Origin: Bdellovibrionales bacterium RIFCSPHIGHO2_01_FULL_40_29 | GTDB lineage: Bacteria; Bdellovibrionota; Bdellovibrionia; Bdellovibrionales; Bdellovibrionaceae | DNA length: 64,000 nt | NCBI GenBank assembly: GCA_001771815.1 | Contig: MEPU01000003.1 | Location: forward strand, 1-64,000 | Reading direction: 5' to 3' | In this document: positions 51,680-60,160 of the stretch, piece after piece | Layout: every line of letters starts with the position of its first letter | Position numbering within the stretch: the stretch's first letter is position 1 | Program-made: the position numbers and the translations under genes | The notes under the pieces: generated by a model | Seen by the model: only the letters and a program-made list of their open reading frames with translations | Database searches by the model: none | Told to the model about the DNA's origin: nothing

Positions 51680-53434
51680 AATATACTTCGGACCACCACC
51701 GCCTTCGGGGGCTGTCCAATCTATATTCTCGAATGGGCATTTAATATCACAGGTCTGACAGTGAATACAGTTTGTATAATTAATTTGTAAATCATACTGA
51801 CCCGCATGTTGCTTGGCCGGAACCATTTCATAAACACTGGCTGGGCAAAATATAGTGCACGGCGATTTGAATTGCGGCTCACAGACTGTACGGCAAATAT
51901 CGCCGTTCTGAAGCTTCAAATGATTCGGAGAATCCTCGTCATGACTGGTTCCAGTTAAATACACACTGGAAAGCTTATCAAACATTAAAACGCCATCAGG
52001 TTTAGGCAACTGATTCTCTGGGGCCTGTAAGCCCTCGGTCCCCCAAACATCTTTAACTTTTTGTGTGGTTTTTGCATCAATATGATCAATCTTCATATTG
52101 TCGAATAACCCTCGTCCGCCCGTGATTTCTTGAATCGCCAACAGTGGCAACGATGCAAAGATCCCCATACTTAATGTCTGGTGAAAATTCCGCACGCGGT
52201 ACAATTCGTTTTTTACATAACTTTGGTGAATTTTTTCTTCATATTTTTTCAAGACTTCTGATGATGAGTTCTGAGCCTTGATCGCCTCAACAGCCACTTC
52301 CGCAGCCGCCATTCCAGATTTCATGGCCAAATGAATACCCTTTAGTTTTTGCACATCCACCATACTTGCAGAATCGCCACAGACCATAAATCCATCGCCA
52401 TACAGTTTCGGCATAGAATACCAGCCACCTGCCGGAAGAGTCTTCCCTCCATAAGCAACAACTTTACCGCCCTTTATCATATCGGCGATAAAAGGATGGG
52501 TTTTTAATCTTTGCAATTCCCGATGGGGATCTAAAAGCGGATCTTTTGAATCCAAGTACGCCACAATTCCCAGAATAATTTTATCACCTGGTATTGTGTA
52601 AATAAATGTTCCGCCAATGCTCTTACTCAATGGAAAGCCCATGGTGTGAATCACCTTGCCAGCTTCGATTGTTCCCGCAGGCATTTGAATAATTTCTTTT
52701 ACACCTTCTTCAAAAACTTCAGGATTTTTCCCAGACCGTAAGTTTAATTTTTTACTGACTTGCTTAAATAAACTTCCGCGCGTGCCATCTGCAAAGATTG
52801 TCGTTTTGGCTTTTAAAATAAGACCAGGCTCAAAATTAGCCTTTGGAAGTCCACTCTTATCGCGACCCTTATCTCCCGTGCGCACGCCAACAACTTTATC
52901 ACCTTCATAAAGCGCCTCTACTGCTGCAAAACCTGGAAAAATATTAATTCCTTTGGCTTCACATTGCGACGCCAACCAACGATTCAACTTGGATAGCGAT
53001 ATAATATAATTCCCCTCATTGTGAAACGGCGGAGGAACAATCGGTAATTTGAAAGCACTGCTTTGACTTAAAAAATAAACAGCATCTTTTTTCACTTCGC
53101 TGTCTAATGGACATCCCAGCTCTTTGAAGTTTGGAATCAATTCAGCCAAGGCTTTTGGATTCAAAACCGCCCCAGAAAAACTATGAGCTCCAATTTCAGA
53201 TCCTTTTTCCAAAACAACAATCATCTGTTCCGGAATTTTCTCAGCTTGCAAAGTCCCTGCATCAACAGCGGCATTGTGCAATTCAATATCACTTGCAATT
53301 TTATAGGCACACGAAAGACCTGCCGAGCCCCCACCCACAATCAACACATCCACATCCATCGTGTCGCGAGTCACTCCTTCAGGAAGAATATTCATATTTT
53401 TCGCAATATCGGCCGGACTTGATTCGTGACTCAT
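51671..53434 (-). CDS. Electron transfer flavoprotein-ubiquinone oxidoreductase
   Basis: 587 residues. FAD-binding VDVLIVGGGSAGLSCAYK (about 28-46), the GAHSFSGAVLNPKAL motif, ETF-QO core blocks (PEVFEEGVKEI, GWYSMPKLYGDGFMVCGDSASMVD) and a C-terminal 4Fe-4S domain (NYTNCIHCQTCDIKCP, about 560-575, the cluster's Cys motif). It passes electrons from ETF to quinone in fatty- and amino-acid oxidation. It is membrane-associated. The start ATG overlaps the stop of a small secreted-protein gene (TAATG). Confidence 0.93.
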   Translation of the reverse strand: MSHESSPADIAKNMNILPEGVTRDTMDVDVLIVGGGSAGLSCAYKIASDIELHNAAVDAGTLQAEKIPEQMIVVLEKGSEIGAHSFSGAVLNPKALAELIPNFKELGCPLDSEVKKDAVYFLSQSSAFKLPIVPPPFHNEGNYIISLSKLNRWLASQCEAKGINIFPGFAAVEALYEGDKVVGVRTGDKGRDKSGLPKANFEPGLILKAKTTIFADGTRGSLFKQVSKKLNLRSGKNPEVFEEGVKEIIQMPAGTIEAGKVIHTMGFPLSKSIGGTFIYTIPGDKIILGIVAYLDSKDPLLDPHRELQRLKTHPFIADMIKGGKVVAYGGKTLPAGGWYSMPKLYGDGFMVCGDSASMVDVQKLKGIHLAMKSGMAAAEVAVEAIKAQNSSSEVLKKYEEKIHQSYVKNELYRVRNFHQTLSMGIFASLPLLAIQEITGGRGLFDNMKIDHIDAKTTQKVKDVWGTEGLQAPENQLPKPDGVLMFDKLSSVYLTGTSHDEDSPNHLKLQNGDICRTVCEPQFKSPCTIFCPASVYEMVPAKQHAGQYDLQINYTNCIHCQTCDIKCPFENIDWTAPEGGGGPKYIET

Positions 53435-53652
53435 TAAAACCCCTCTTCACTTTCAGGATTATCTAAATTTTTATTATTTTCATTTGGTACAAGTGATGAT
53501 TGAACTTTAAGATCCGACTCATCTAAGCCGCCCACATATTCACGGTCGCGAGCCATTTGAACATACATCGAATCTTCTTCGGCATAACTCATGATAGGGG
53601 TTATCAAAACAAAAACCAGAGACATCAGTGATAAAAATGATTTGTTTGGCAT
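53434..53652 (-). CDS. Small secreted protein coupled to ETF-QO
   Basis: 72 residues: signal peptide MPNKSFLSLMSLVFVLITPIMSYA, then about 48 acidic, probably disordered residues. The stop shares one base with the ETF-QO start, so the two are co-translated. No family recognised. The pairing of a periplasmic peptide with a cytoplasmic-face flavoprotein is unexplained. Confidence 0.55.
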   Translation of the reverse strand: MPNKSFLSLMSLVFVLITPIMSYAEEDSMYVQMARDREYVGGLDESDLKVQSSLVPNENNKNLDNPESEEGF

Positions 53653-53700
53653 GTCTTAGTTTTAATCCGACTTTGAAATAAAATAAAGACTAAATGCGTT

Positions 53701-54513
53701 TTATAGACGCCGATGAGACTTCATTGGAATTTGTGTTCGCACAGCCTTTAAAGTCTGTTGGCTCAATTCAACAATTACAAATCCCACACCTTCTGCTTTT
53801 AGGGTCAGAATCTCGCCCCAGGGGCCAATGCCAAGGGTGTGCCCAAAGGTCTCTCTTTGATCTTCACTTCGAACACTCCTGTGAGTTCCAACCTGTGCCG
53901 GAGCCAAAACAAAACATTGAGACTCAATTGCTCGGGCTCTAAGCAACACCTCCCAGTGCGCCTGCCCCGTTTTCACTAAAAATGCGGCAGGAACTAAAAT
54001 CGCATCCACCTCTTGGGCCGCATAGGACGCATACAATTCCGCAAAGCGCAGATCATAACAAATGGAGCTTCCAAATTTAAAGTCCCCAATCTGAAAAACA
54101 CTCGCAACGCTTCCTCGTTCAAAACTGTCGGATTCGCGAATGGGGCTTTGGCCACTCAGTGCCATATCAAACAAATGAACTTTTCGATATAGAACTTCAA
54201 CCAAACCATTTTCTCGAATCAACACACTGGCATTATACACTTTTTTATCGGTATCCAAAATAGCTGTCGTTAAATGAAGATTTACTTTTTTCTGCTGAGC
54301 CTTCTTTTGAAGTGCACTCCATACCTCAGACTGCAAATCGATAGCGACAACTTTTTCCGCAGCCACAATGCGAAAATACAGCGTATTCTCTGGAAAGACG
54401 ATCAGCGAGACCAATGGATCTGCACCCATGATCTCATCGACAATTTTTAAAATTGAATCTAGATTTGTGGCGACATCATCTGTGGAGCTTAACTGAGCTA
54501 ACGCAATTTTCAC
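53701..54513 (-). CDS. Nitrilase-superfamily carbon-nitrogen hydrolase (Nit/omega-amidase-like)
   Basis: 270 residues from a GTG at 54513 with AGG nearby. The catalytic triad is visible: Glu in LIVFPENTLY (about 42), Lys in YRKVHLFD (about 112) and Cys in SSICYDLRFAELY (about 150). The layout matches Nit1/Nit2 omega-amidases, which hydrolyse deaminated glutathione or 2-oxoglutaramate. Exact substrate uncertain. Confidence 0.85.
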   Translation of the reverse strand: MKIALAQLSSTDDVATNLDSILKIVDEIMGADPLVSLIVFPENTLYFRIVAAEKVVAIDLQSEVWSALQKKAQQKKVNLHLTTAILDTDKKVYNASVLIRENGLVEVLYRKVHLFDMALSGQSPIRESDSFERGSVASVFQIGDFKFGSSICYDLRFAELYASYAAQEVDAILVPAAFLVKTGQAHWEVLLRARAIESQCFVLAPAQVGTHRSVRSEDQRETFGHTLGIGPWGEILTLKAEGVGFVIVELSQQTLKAVRTQIPMKSHRRL

Positions 54514-54547
54514 ATCGCAACCTAACTTTACTTTAATTTACCAAACT

Positions 54548-54859
54548 TTACTCAAGCTCAACCAATTGAACTGTCGAGACTTCCGTGCACTTAAATCCGC
54601 CCTCTTCAATGTTCTTACGAACACTTTGCAAAACACCCTCGCACGAAGCAAAATAAGTGGCCGAACTCACAACCTGCAAATATCCCTCTTTCGAGTAATA
54701 GGTCTTGCACTTGCCATTCTCTAATTTAAAGGCCCGCAACCAGCGAATACTTCGCTCGCGTTTACACATTAAAAAAATATCCGAGCTATCTTGTGCTCGA
54801 AGTGGGGACATCACGATTGCAAAGAGTGTTATTAAAAGTAAAAAACCGTTTGAAAACAT
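54548..54859 (-). CDS. Small secreted protein, unknown
   Basis: 103 residues: signal peptide MFSNGFLLLITLFAIVMSPLRAQ, then about 80 residues with four cysteines (CKRER, GKCKTYY, ASCEG, FKCTE), which could form two disulfides in the periplasm. It lies 34 bases upstream of the nitrilase gene, perhaps one transcript. No family recognised. Confidence 0.55.
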   Translation of the reverse strand: MFSNGFLLLITLFAIVMSPLRAQDSSDIFLMCKRERSIRWLRAFKLENGKCKTYYSKEGYLQVVSSATYFASCEGVLQSVRKNIEEGGFKCTEVSTVQLVELE

Positions 54860-54940
54860 ACTTTATTTTCAACCGGCTTTTTTTATGTGGCTATGAGATA
54901 GTGTCTGATAGTGTCAATTTAGGATCGAAACTAAACCTAA

Positions 54941-54967
54941 GACTGCGAGCTAGACTAGCTCTCAGTC
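54941..54967 (-). terminator. Probable terminator of the rpmB-rplX transcript
   Basis: Outer GACTG/CAGTC and inner GAGCTA/TAGCTC arms with one mismatch and a three-base loop, 11 bases after the rplX stop. On the minus strand the tail (TTAGGTTTAGTTT) is T-rich but interrupted. Confidence 0.6.
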
Positions 54968-54977
54968 AGGGATAAAA

Positions 54978-55247
54978 CTACTTCGATTTTGCTGCTGCTT
55001 TTTTTGGAGCCTTAGTTGCTTTCTTCGCTTCTTTAGCTTTGGCTTCAACTAATTTTACATTTGAATAATCGATGAAGCCTTCTTTTTTCAAAAGACCATC
55101 TTTTTTATCAAAATGAGTTTGAATTTTAACGCCTTGAATTTTAATTTTCATAGCAATAGGCTTCACTTCAATAACAGTTCCCTTTTTGCCTTTGTCTGCG
55201 CCAGTGATAACTTGAACAGTGTCGCCTTTTTTAATTTTTAATTTCAT
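54978..55247 (-). CDS. rplX: 50S ribosomal protein L24
   Basis: 89 residues. KOW motif at the start (KIKKGDTVQVITGADKGKKGTVIEV), then the L24-type middle and DYSNVKLVEAK near the end; a short lysine/alanine-rich tail follows. It helps start 50S assembly. It lies next to rpmB, not in the S10-spc cluster where rplX is normally found, so it may be a second copy or a moved one. Ten bases separate it from rpmB. Confidence 0.85.
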   Translation of the reverse strand: MKLKIKKGDTVQVITGADKGKKGTVIEVKPIAMKIKIQGVKIQTHFDKKDGLLKKEGFIDYSNVKLVEAKAKEAKKATKAPKKAAAKSK

Positions 55248-55257
55248 AAATTACCTC

Positions 55258-55554
55258 TTAAGCCTTTTTTTTCTTTGCGTTCATTTTGCGACGGATTTTA
55301 GTTTTAACTTCCATAGCACGTTTTGATAATTTCACTTCATCTGTGTTCAAAATGAATGCATCAAATCCGCCAGAGTGTTCCATGTCACGAATCGTGCTGG
55401 TTGCGACATACAGACGAACCATTTCATTCAAAGTTTTGCTAAATATGCGCTTTCTTTGAACATTTGGCTGTGCCGTGCTCTTTGTTTTAATATTTGAGTG
55501 GCTCACTAAGTTCTTAACGACCACGCCTTTTCCAGTTAATTCACAACGACTCAT
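55258..55554 (-). CDS. rpmB: 50S ribosomal protein L28
   Basis: 98 residues. The family N-terminus SRCELTGKGVVVKNLVSHSN followed by KTKSTAQPNVQRKRIF is clear, and the end is a basic tail longer than in E. coli L28 (78). Only one cysteine is present near the start, so this is the zinc-free type. First gene of the rpmB-rplX pair, divergent from rpsR. Confidence 0.9.
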   Translation of the reverse strand: MSRCELTGKGVVVKNLVSHSNIKTKSTAQPNVQRKRIFSKTLNEMVRLYVATSTIRDMEHSGGFDAFILNTDEVKLSKRAMEVKTKIRRKMNAKKKKA

Positions 55555-55717
55555 GACTTACTCCCTTAAAATTCTTATAAATAAATACTCTCAATAGTCA
55601 GTTTTTACTAGCTAACCAAGACCTTGTTCAATATAAAGCTAAATAAACCAAACAAAGTTCTTCCAAAACCGAGCTTTCTGGTATATTCAAATATTCTTTA
55701 ATAGGCAAGAGGTTTAC

Positions 55718-56023
55718 ATGGAAAAAGATTTTAAAGACAACAAAGAGTCAGGCAACCGCAAAAACGTACGCAGCAAGTACCGCACAGAATACTCTGGCGA
55801 CCATACTTTCGATTATAAAGATCCAGCGTCTTTACACCGCTTCATTAGCGACGGTGGCAAAATCACTCCAGCTCGTATCTCTAAGCTTAGCCTTAATCAG
55901 CAAAAGCAAGTTGCTGCTGCAGTAAAAAAATCTCGCAATTTGGCATTATTACCTTCTGGAACTGACGCTTACGACGTTTTCCACCGTGCTGAGTTGATCA
56001 GCCCCGTGCCTTTCGAAGTTTAA
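55718..56023 (+). CDS. rpsR: 30S ribosomal protein S18
   Basis: 101 residues. The S18 core FDYKDPASLHRFISDGGKITPARISKLSLNQQKQVAAAVKKSRNLALLPSG (about 39-88) is unmistakable; the first about 35 residues are a charged extension and a short tail follows. It pairs with S6 on the 30S platform. AAGAGG precedes the ATG. rpsF, its usual neighbour, is absent. Confidence 0.93.
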   Translation: MEKDFKDNKESGNRKNVRSKYRTEYSGDHTFDYKDPASLHRFISDGGKITPARISKLSLNQQKQVAAAVKKSRNLALLPSGTDAYDVFHRAELISPVPFEV

Positions 56024-56055
56024 GCCTTAAATTGTTCATTCTTTTTTAGAGAACA

Positions 56056-56083
56056 ACGCTAGCCTTTCGGCTGGCGTTTTTTA
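56056..56083 (+). terminator. Rho-independent terminator after rpsR
   Basis: ACGCTAGCC pairs with GGCTGGCGT (one G-T) around a TTTC loop, followed by six or seven T. It overlaps the last codons of the convergent membrane-protein gene. Confidence 0.9.
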
Positions 56084-56460
56084 TTGCGCTCAATCCAAGC
56101 GGCAATACTCAGAGCCAATAGCATCAATAAATAGCTCCCATTGGCGTACCGATGCAAAAAACCCGCTGGTACTCCCGCAAAACTTAACGAATTAAACTCA
56201 GCCCCCCAATTTAGGATTCTCAGTAAGAATATGGGCACAGCAAACAAAACCCAAAACTGCAGAACCCCACCAATCACAAATTGATATCTATTCAAGGACC
56301 TGATCTCATCCCACAGAAAGAGTCCAGGCCACAAAACAAACCCCGAGCCCGCGATAAGAGCTGCTATTTGACGATCCTCAATAATCCGAAACACAGCTGT
56401 AACTATCAAAACCCAAAAAAGCAGAACAAGGCTCTTCTGAAAATAGGAAAATTTTTTCAT
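56059..56460 (-). CDS. Small polytopic membrane protein, unknown
   Basis: 133 residues with four hydrophobic segments (about 10-25, 32-50, 60-82, 107-124) and a basic end (ERNKKRQPKG). GAGGG lies nine bases before the ATG. No family recognised. Its last seven codons double as the rpsR terminator read on the other strand. Confidence 0.6.
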   Translation of the reverse strand: MKKFSYFQKSLVLLFWVLIVTAVFRIIEDRQIAALIAGSGFVLWPGLFLWDEIRSLNRYQFVIGGVLQFWVLFAVPIFLLRILNWGAEFNSLSFAGVPAGFLHRYANGSYLLMLLALSIAAWIERNKKRQPKG

Positions 56461-56626
56461 AGTTTATATCCCTCTTATTCTCAATTCGCAGAGAACAGTC
56501 TCAGAGTTTAGATTCTTTTTCGTCAAAATCAAATCCTTCGTTTTCGTAGGTCATTTACCCGGTTCCGGCTTTGCAATTCCGAATCACGTGCGGCCAATGC
56601 CGCCATAACCAAACAAGGGGGAACTT

Positions 56627-56845
56627 ATGAACTTATTTCGATCAAACCACCAGGACACTACACTTGAACTCAATCACCAGCTTTCAGATTTTGGCCTGCA
56701 TCCAGCGGATTGGGAACTCATTTACAACTCAAACAATCAAATTAAAATTCAACACAAACAAGAATCCTCGTTTTATTTTTTAGGATTAACACAGAAAGTA
56801 AACGGTAAAAATATCTGGAAAAACATTATCCTTGCTGGACTTTAA
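56627..56845 (+). CDS. Small cytoplasmic protein, unknown
   Basis: 72 residues, polar, no signal peptide; predicted beta strands around NQIKIQHKQESSFYFLGLTQ. AAGGGGGA precedes the ATG at good spacing, which supports it. Its stop abuts the stop of the convergent gene with no gap. No family recognised. Confidence 0.5.
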   Translation: MNLFRSNHQDTTLELNHQLSDFGLHPADWELIYNSNNQIKIQHKQESSFYFLGLTQKVNGKNIWKNIILAGL

Positions 56846-57541
56846 TTATTGGAACAAATCACATCGCATAGAAAACAAACTGCGCTCAAAGATTTCATTC
56901 TTTTCTAAAGTTCCCGAGGGATTACTCGGTGTTTTGTAGGCCATTGGACGGCTCAACGGATCTTGCTTATCCCACTCAACACTTTCCGGCCAGGCTTGCG
57001 GATACTGTAAATAAACGGATTCACGCAATGCTAAAAGCTGCTCTTCACCAATCAGATTAACGATGCTCCTTTTTAGGAAGCAGAACGTTTTCACATCTGA
57101 CTCTGTCAACCATCCGGCTCGTTCAGAAATTCCAGCTGGAGGCTCTTGCCCCCACGCCACTAAAGCCATCACCATGATGCCCTCAATAATGTTCTTTTGA
57201 AACCACGGGTTCTCCTCCGCAAACTTCACTTGGCACTGCTCTGGATAAACCTTCAACGCCTTTGTCAATTTACGAAGACCTACAAAATAATCTTCGCAGG
57301 CGCCAATACTATTACCCTCTCGACAGCGATCTTTCCAAAACTGAATTTGGGGATACTGGATTTTACCTTTAATCCGCGTAGCACTTGTGATCCCACGCAT
57401 GTCTTTTAAAAAAATAGCTGTCTTCACTTCGCACTCATCTTTAAGCGGATTATACACGACAATAAAAATAAGTGCCAAAATCAAAACACCCAAAACAAGT
57501 CCAAACTTAGGAATCCGCGCAACGATTTGATTTAAATTCAT
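56846..57541 (-). CDS. Membrane-anchored periplasmic protein, unknown
   Basis: 231 residues with one N-terminal membrane helix (about 12-30) and a mostly helical periplasmic part with seven or eight cysteines. Its start is ten bases after the EEP-phosphatase stop, so it is probably the third gene of that operon. No family recognised. Confidence 0.6.
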   Translation of the reverse strand: MNLNQIVARIPKFGLVLGVLILALIFIVVYNPLKDECEVKTAIFLKDMRGITSATRIKGKIQYPQIQFWKDRCREGNSIGACEDYFVGLRKLTKALKVYPEQCQVKFAEENPWFQKNIIEGIMVMALVAWGQEPPAGISERAGWLTESDVKTFCFLKRSIVNLIGEEQLLALRESVYLQYPQAWPESVEWDKQDPLSRPMAYKTPSNPSGTLEKNEIFERSLFSMRCDLFQ

Positions 57542-57551
57542 TACCTAAGCC

Positions 57552-58322
57552 CTATCCTGGTTCAATCATTACTTGGGATGATGGAGTCAGTTCCGTCAGA
57601 ATCGGCAAATGATCTGATAAACCACTCCACATTCCTTTTCGCAGAGCTATCGCAGATGTGCATTCTAAATTTCGATAATAAACTCGGTCTAAGGCCAATA
57701 AAGGCAACCACGCTGGAAAAGTGACTGCATGTTTACCATTCCTATTCAAAAAAACTTCATTCAATTGTAATCTTTCAATCAAGAGATCACTCGCATTTTC
57801 ACGCCAATCATTAAAATCACCCGCAATAATCAGTGGCGCATCTGCGGGGACTGAGTTTGAAATCTTTCTGGCTAAAGTCAGTATTTGATTTTTACGGTCT
57901 TTTTCAAATAAACCAAAGTGAATGCAAAAGACATGAACCGGATGTCGACTGCCTGGCACTTCTAATTCTGCATGCAACAGTCCTCGGCTTTCCAGAACTG
58001 TCGAAATATCTTCATTCGACCACGAGATAATTGGAAACTTGCTCAAAATCGCGTTGCCGTGATGACCCTCCTGATACACGGCATTTTTACCATAAGCAAA
58101 ATGGGACCAGGTCTGATCTGCCAAAAACTCAAACTGAGAATTCGTTGGCCAGTTTTTAACTGAATTCGAATGCTTCTCGTGTTCACCAATAACTTCTTGC
58201 AAAAAAACAATATCGGCTTCGACTGTTTTGATCGATTCTTTGATTTTCTGTAAAATAAACTGCCGATTGCCCGTCGAAAATCCTTTATGAATATTATACG
58301 TTAAGATTCGCAATGGTTTCAT
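57552..58322 (-). CDS. Endonuclease/exonuclease/phosphatase (EEP) family hydrolase
   Basis: 256 residues from the ATG at 58322; the longer in-frame start would overlap the upstream gene. Motifs in order: LTYNIHKG, VFLQEV (metal Glu), HGNAILSKFP, CIHFGLF, IIAGDFNDWR and LSDHLPILTEL (catalytic His). It hydrolyses phosphodiesters or phosphates of lipids or DNA. ATGA overlap with the phospholipase D-like gene upstream suggests they act on the same membrane phospholipids. Confidence 0.85.
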   Translation of the reverse strand: MKPLRILTYNIHKGFSTGNRQFILQKIKESIKTVEADIVFLQEVIGEHEKHSNSVKNWPTNSQFEFLADQTWSHFAYGKNAVYQEGHHGNAILSKFPIISWSNEDISTVLESRGLLHAELEVPGSRHPVHVFCIHFGLFEKDRKNQILTLARKISNSVPADAPLIIAGDFNDWRENASDLLIERLQLNEVFLNRNGKHAVTFPAWLPLLALDRVYYRNLECTSAIALRKGMWSGLSDHLPILTELTPSSQVMIEPG

Positions 58323-59401
58323 AGCCACCCCTGAAAAGAAAGAAAAAATTTTTCCAACAATCGATGCATCCACGACCGCTGCGTCCACTCTGCCAATTCA
58401 ATTTTTCGAGACGACTGAATATCCATAATAAATTGATCCTGCGCCTTCTCAATATTACTTTGCAAAACCAATGTAGCATTTGTTTCTAAATTATAAAATA
58501 TACTTCTGTAATCTAAATTGTAAGATCCCATACTGACCCAATTATCTATGATAAGAACCTTTGCGTGCAATAAAGTCGGTTTGTATTCATAGACCTTTAT
58601 GCCAAAGGTCAATAACGCGTTGTAATAGCTCTCCATCGCAAACTTTGCTCCGATGACATCGCTAAATCCCGGCAGTAAAATCTTAACATCAACTCCCCGC
58701 CAAGCTGCTGCACACAGTTGTCGCGTTAAATGCAAATCCGGAATAAAATAGGGATTGGTAATCCATATTTTGCTTTTTGCCTGACGAATATTACGAATCA
58801 ATTCACTGTGCTCTGCTTTTTTTTGACGACTTATTTTTCTCCACCGATATCCATAGTGCTCCTGCGAAAAGTTCCATGCATCTCGTGCCATCGTCAGAAA
58901 AGACTCTAAATTTCCACCTCGAATCATCACCGAGACATCTTTCCAGGCCTGGTTTCCTCGAACACTCGGCAAATGTCTTTCGCTGATATTCATGCTACTC
59001 ACAAAAATAGTATTGTTATCAATGATGCAAATTTTTCGATGATTCCGTCGATTCAACTTAAAAAAACCAAGAGCAATTCTTTTCAACGTTAAAAGCTTCC
59101 ACACCGTCGAAGGTCTCCGCTGCCATGGAAGAGCATGAAAAAACTTAAGCTCAACTCCCAATCCACGCCAACGCTGAGCATCCGCAAACGACCAGGCCGA
59201 GGAACCCACTCCATCCAAAAGCAACTGAACCCGCACTCCGCGTTCTTTCGCTTTTACCAGTAACTCCAAAATATCCAACCCAAGGCTATCTTGATCAAAA
59301 ATATAAGATTCAATATGAATAAAATTTTTCGCCGAAGAAATGGCATCTTTCACCGCTTGAAAGTAATCATCCCCATTTGTAAATGTGATTTCTTCGTACA
59401 T
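58319..59401 (-). CDS. Phospholipase D-like/cardiolipin synthase family protein
   Basis: 360 residues with two HxK(x)4D motifs: HRKICIIDN followed by VSSMN (about 122-137) and HAKVLIIDN followed by MGSYNLD (about 276-292). Cardiolipin synthases of the ClsB type have the same two-motif layout without membrane helices. It likely exchanges phosphatidyl groups. First gene of an operon with the EEP hydrolase. Confidence 0.87.
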   Translation of the reverse strand: MYEEITFTNGDDYFQAVKDAISSAKNFIHIESYIFDQDSLGLDILELLVKAKERGVRVQLLLDGVGSSAWSFADAQRWRGLGVELKFFHALPWQRRPSTVWKLLTLKRIALGFFKLNRRNHRKICIIDNNTIFVSSMNISERHLPSVRGNQAWKDVSVMIRGGNLESFLTMARDAWNFSQEHYGYRWRKISRQKKAEHSELIRNIRQAKSKIWITNPYFIPDLHLTRQLCAAAWRGVDVKILLPGFSDVIGAKFAMESYYNALLTFGIKVYEYKPTLLHAKVLIIDNWVSMGSYNLDYRSIFYNLETNATLVLQSNIEKAQDQFIMDIQSSRKIELAEWTQRSWMHRLLEKFFLSFQGWL

Positions 59402-59470
59402 GTCATTACCTTACTACCCTGGCAAGAACATGCAAAAGATATCTCGACCAAAGTTAGGTAGCGCCAGACA

Positions 59471-59857
59471 TCACTGCGCTTTTGCCATATCTAAGCAACT
59501 CGCCGCACACTTTTTACAGATTTCCGCACATGACTTCATCATCGAATCATTCAAAGCCAACGCCTCACAGCTTCCGGCGCATGCACTACAGACTTCCGCG
59601 CAGATTTCACATGTTGACGCGTGAAATTCTGAATGACGAATCATAAAGTCTGCCGATAAATTGCAAATCCTAGAGCAATCATCCAGCAGCTTAATATGTA
59701 CTGGATCAGCATGGCCGCCCCCTTTATTTAAACAGTGCTCAACGACATAAGAACAAATTTGAAAACACTCAAGACAGTTTTGAATACATTCTTGCATCAC
59801 GGATGAAGTCTTGTTCCAATTCTTTTCAGTCCCTGATTCATAAGTCTGCATATTCAT
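59471..59857 (-). CDS. Cysteine-rich four-helix copper-storage-like protein
   Basis: 128 residues from the ATG at 59857, with GGGAGG four bases before it. It has 16 cysteines, mostly in C-x3-C or C-x2-C spacing on amphipathic helices (ECIQNCLECFQIC, CEICAEVCSACAGSC, CAEICKKCAASC), the pattern of Csp3/DUF326 proteins that line a helix bundle with Cu(I). No signal peptide, so a cytosolic copper sink is likely. Confidence 0.85.
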   Translation of the reverse strand: MNMQTYESGTEKNWNKTSSVMQECIQNCLECFQICSYVVEHCLNKGGGHADPVHIKLLDDCSRICNLSADFMIRHSEFHASTCEICAEVCSACAGSCEALALNDSMMKSCAEICKKCAASCLDMAKAQ

Positions 59858-59943
59858 ATAGCCTCCCAGCATAAGAAATCATAAATGCAAGAATGTTGCT
59901 GATATTTTACGGACTCTATCTGATTTTAAAACCTTCTCCAGAA

Positions 59944-60070
59944 CTAAAATTTTAAAGAATGCTCTGAGCGTTCCATTTTACCCCGGAACTGTATATTCAC
60001 AATCGAAGTAAAGACATATCCTTTTTGTACTAAGTCATTCTTAAAATTCATTTCGATTGTCTCTACGCAA
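59944..60070 (-). pseudogene. Remnant of the 3' end of an IucA/IucC-like gene
   Basis: The minus strand codes VETIEMNFKNDLVQKGYVFTS, matching EEIEIKFKNDLAQKGYVVTS near the end of the gene at 62936-64000. At DNA level 60004-60064 is about 84% identical to 63068-63129. No upstream part of the gene is present. The open frame that contains it (to 60195) runs into the helicase start and is not credible as a gene. Confidence 0.75.
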
Positions 60071-60160
60071 AAGATCAAACACACTATTACTTTACTTTTA
60101 AAAGCTCTTCTCACGATACGAAGATCGTTTTTTATTTGAAAATACAAGGGTGCTATTCTA

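Noticed and set aside
55655-55690. rpsR promoter with TATATT at 55682
   Set aside because: The -10 is plausible but no -35 match at 16-18 bases; not strong enough to list.
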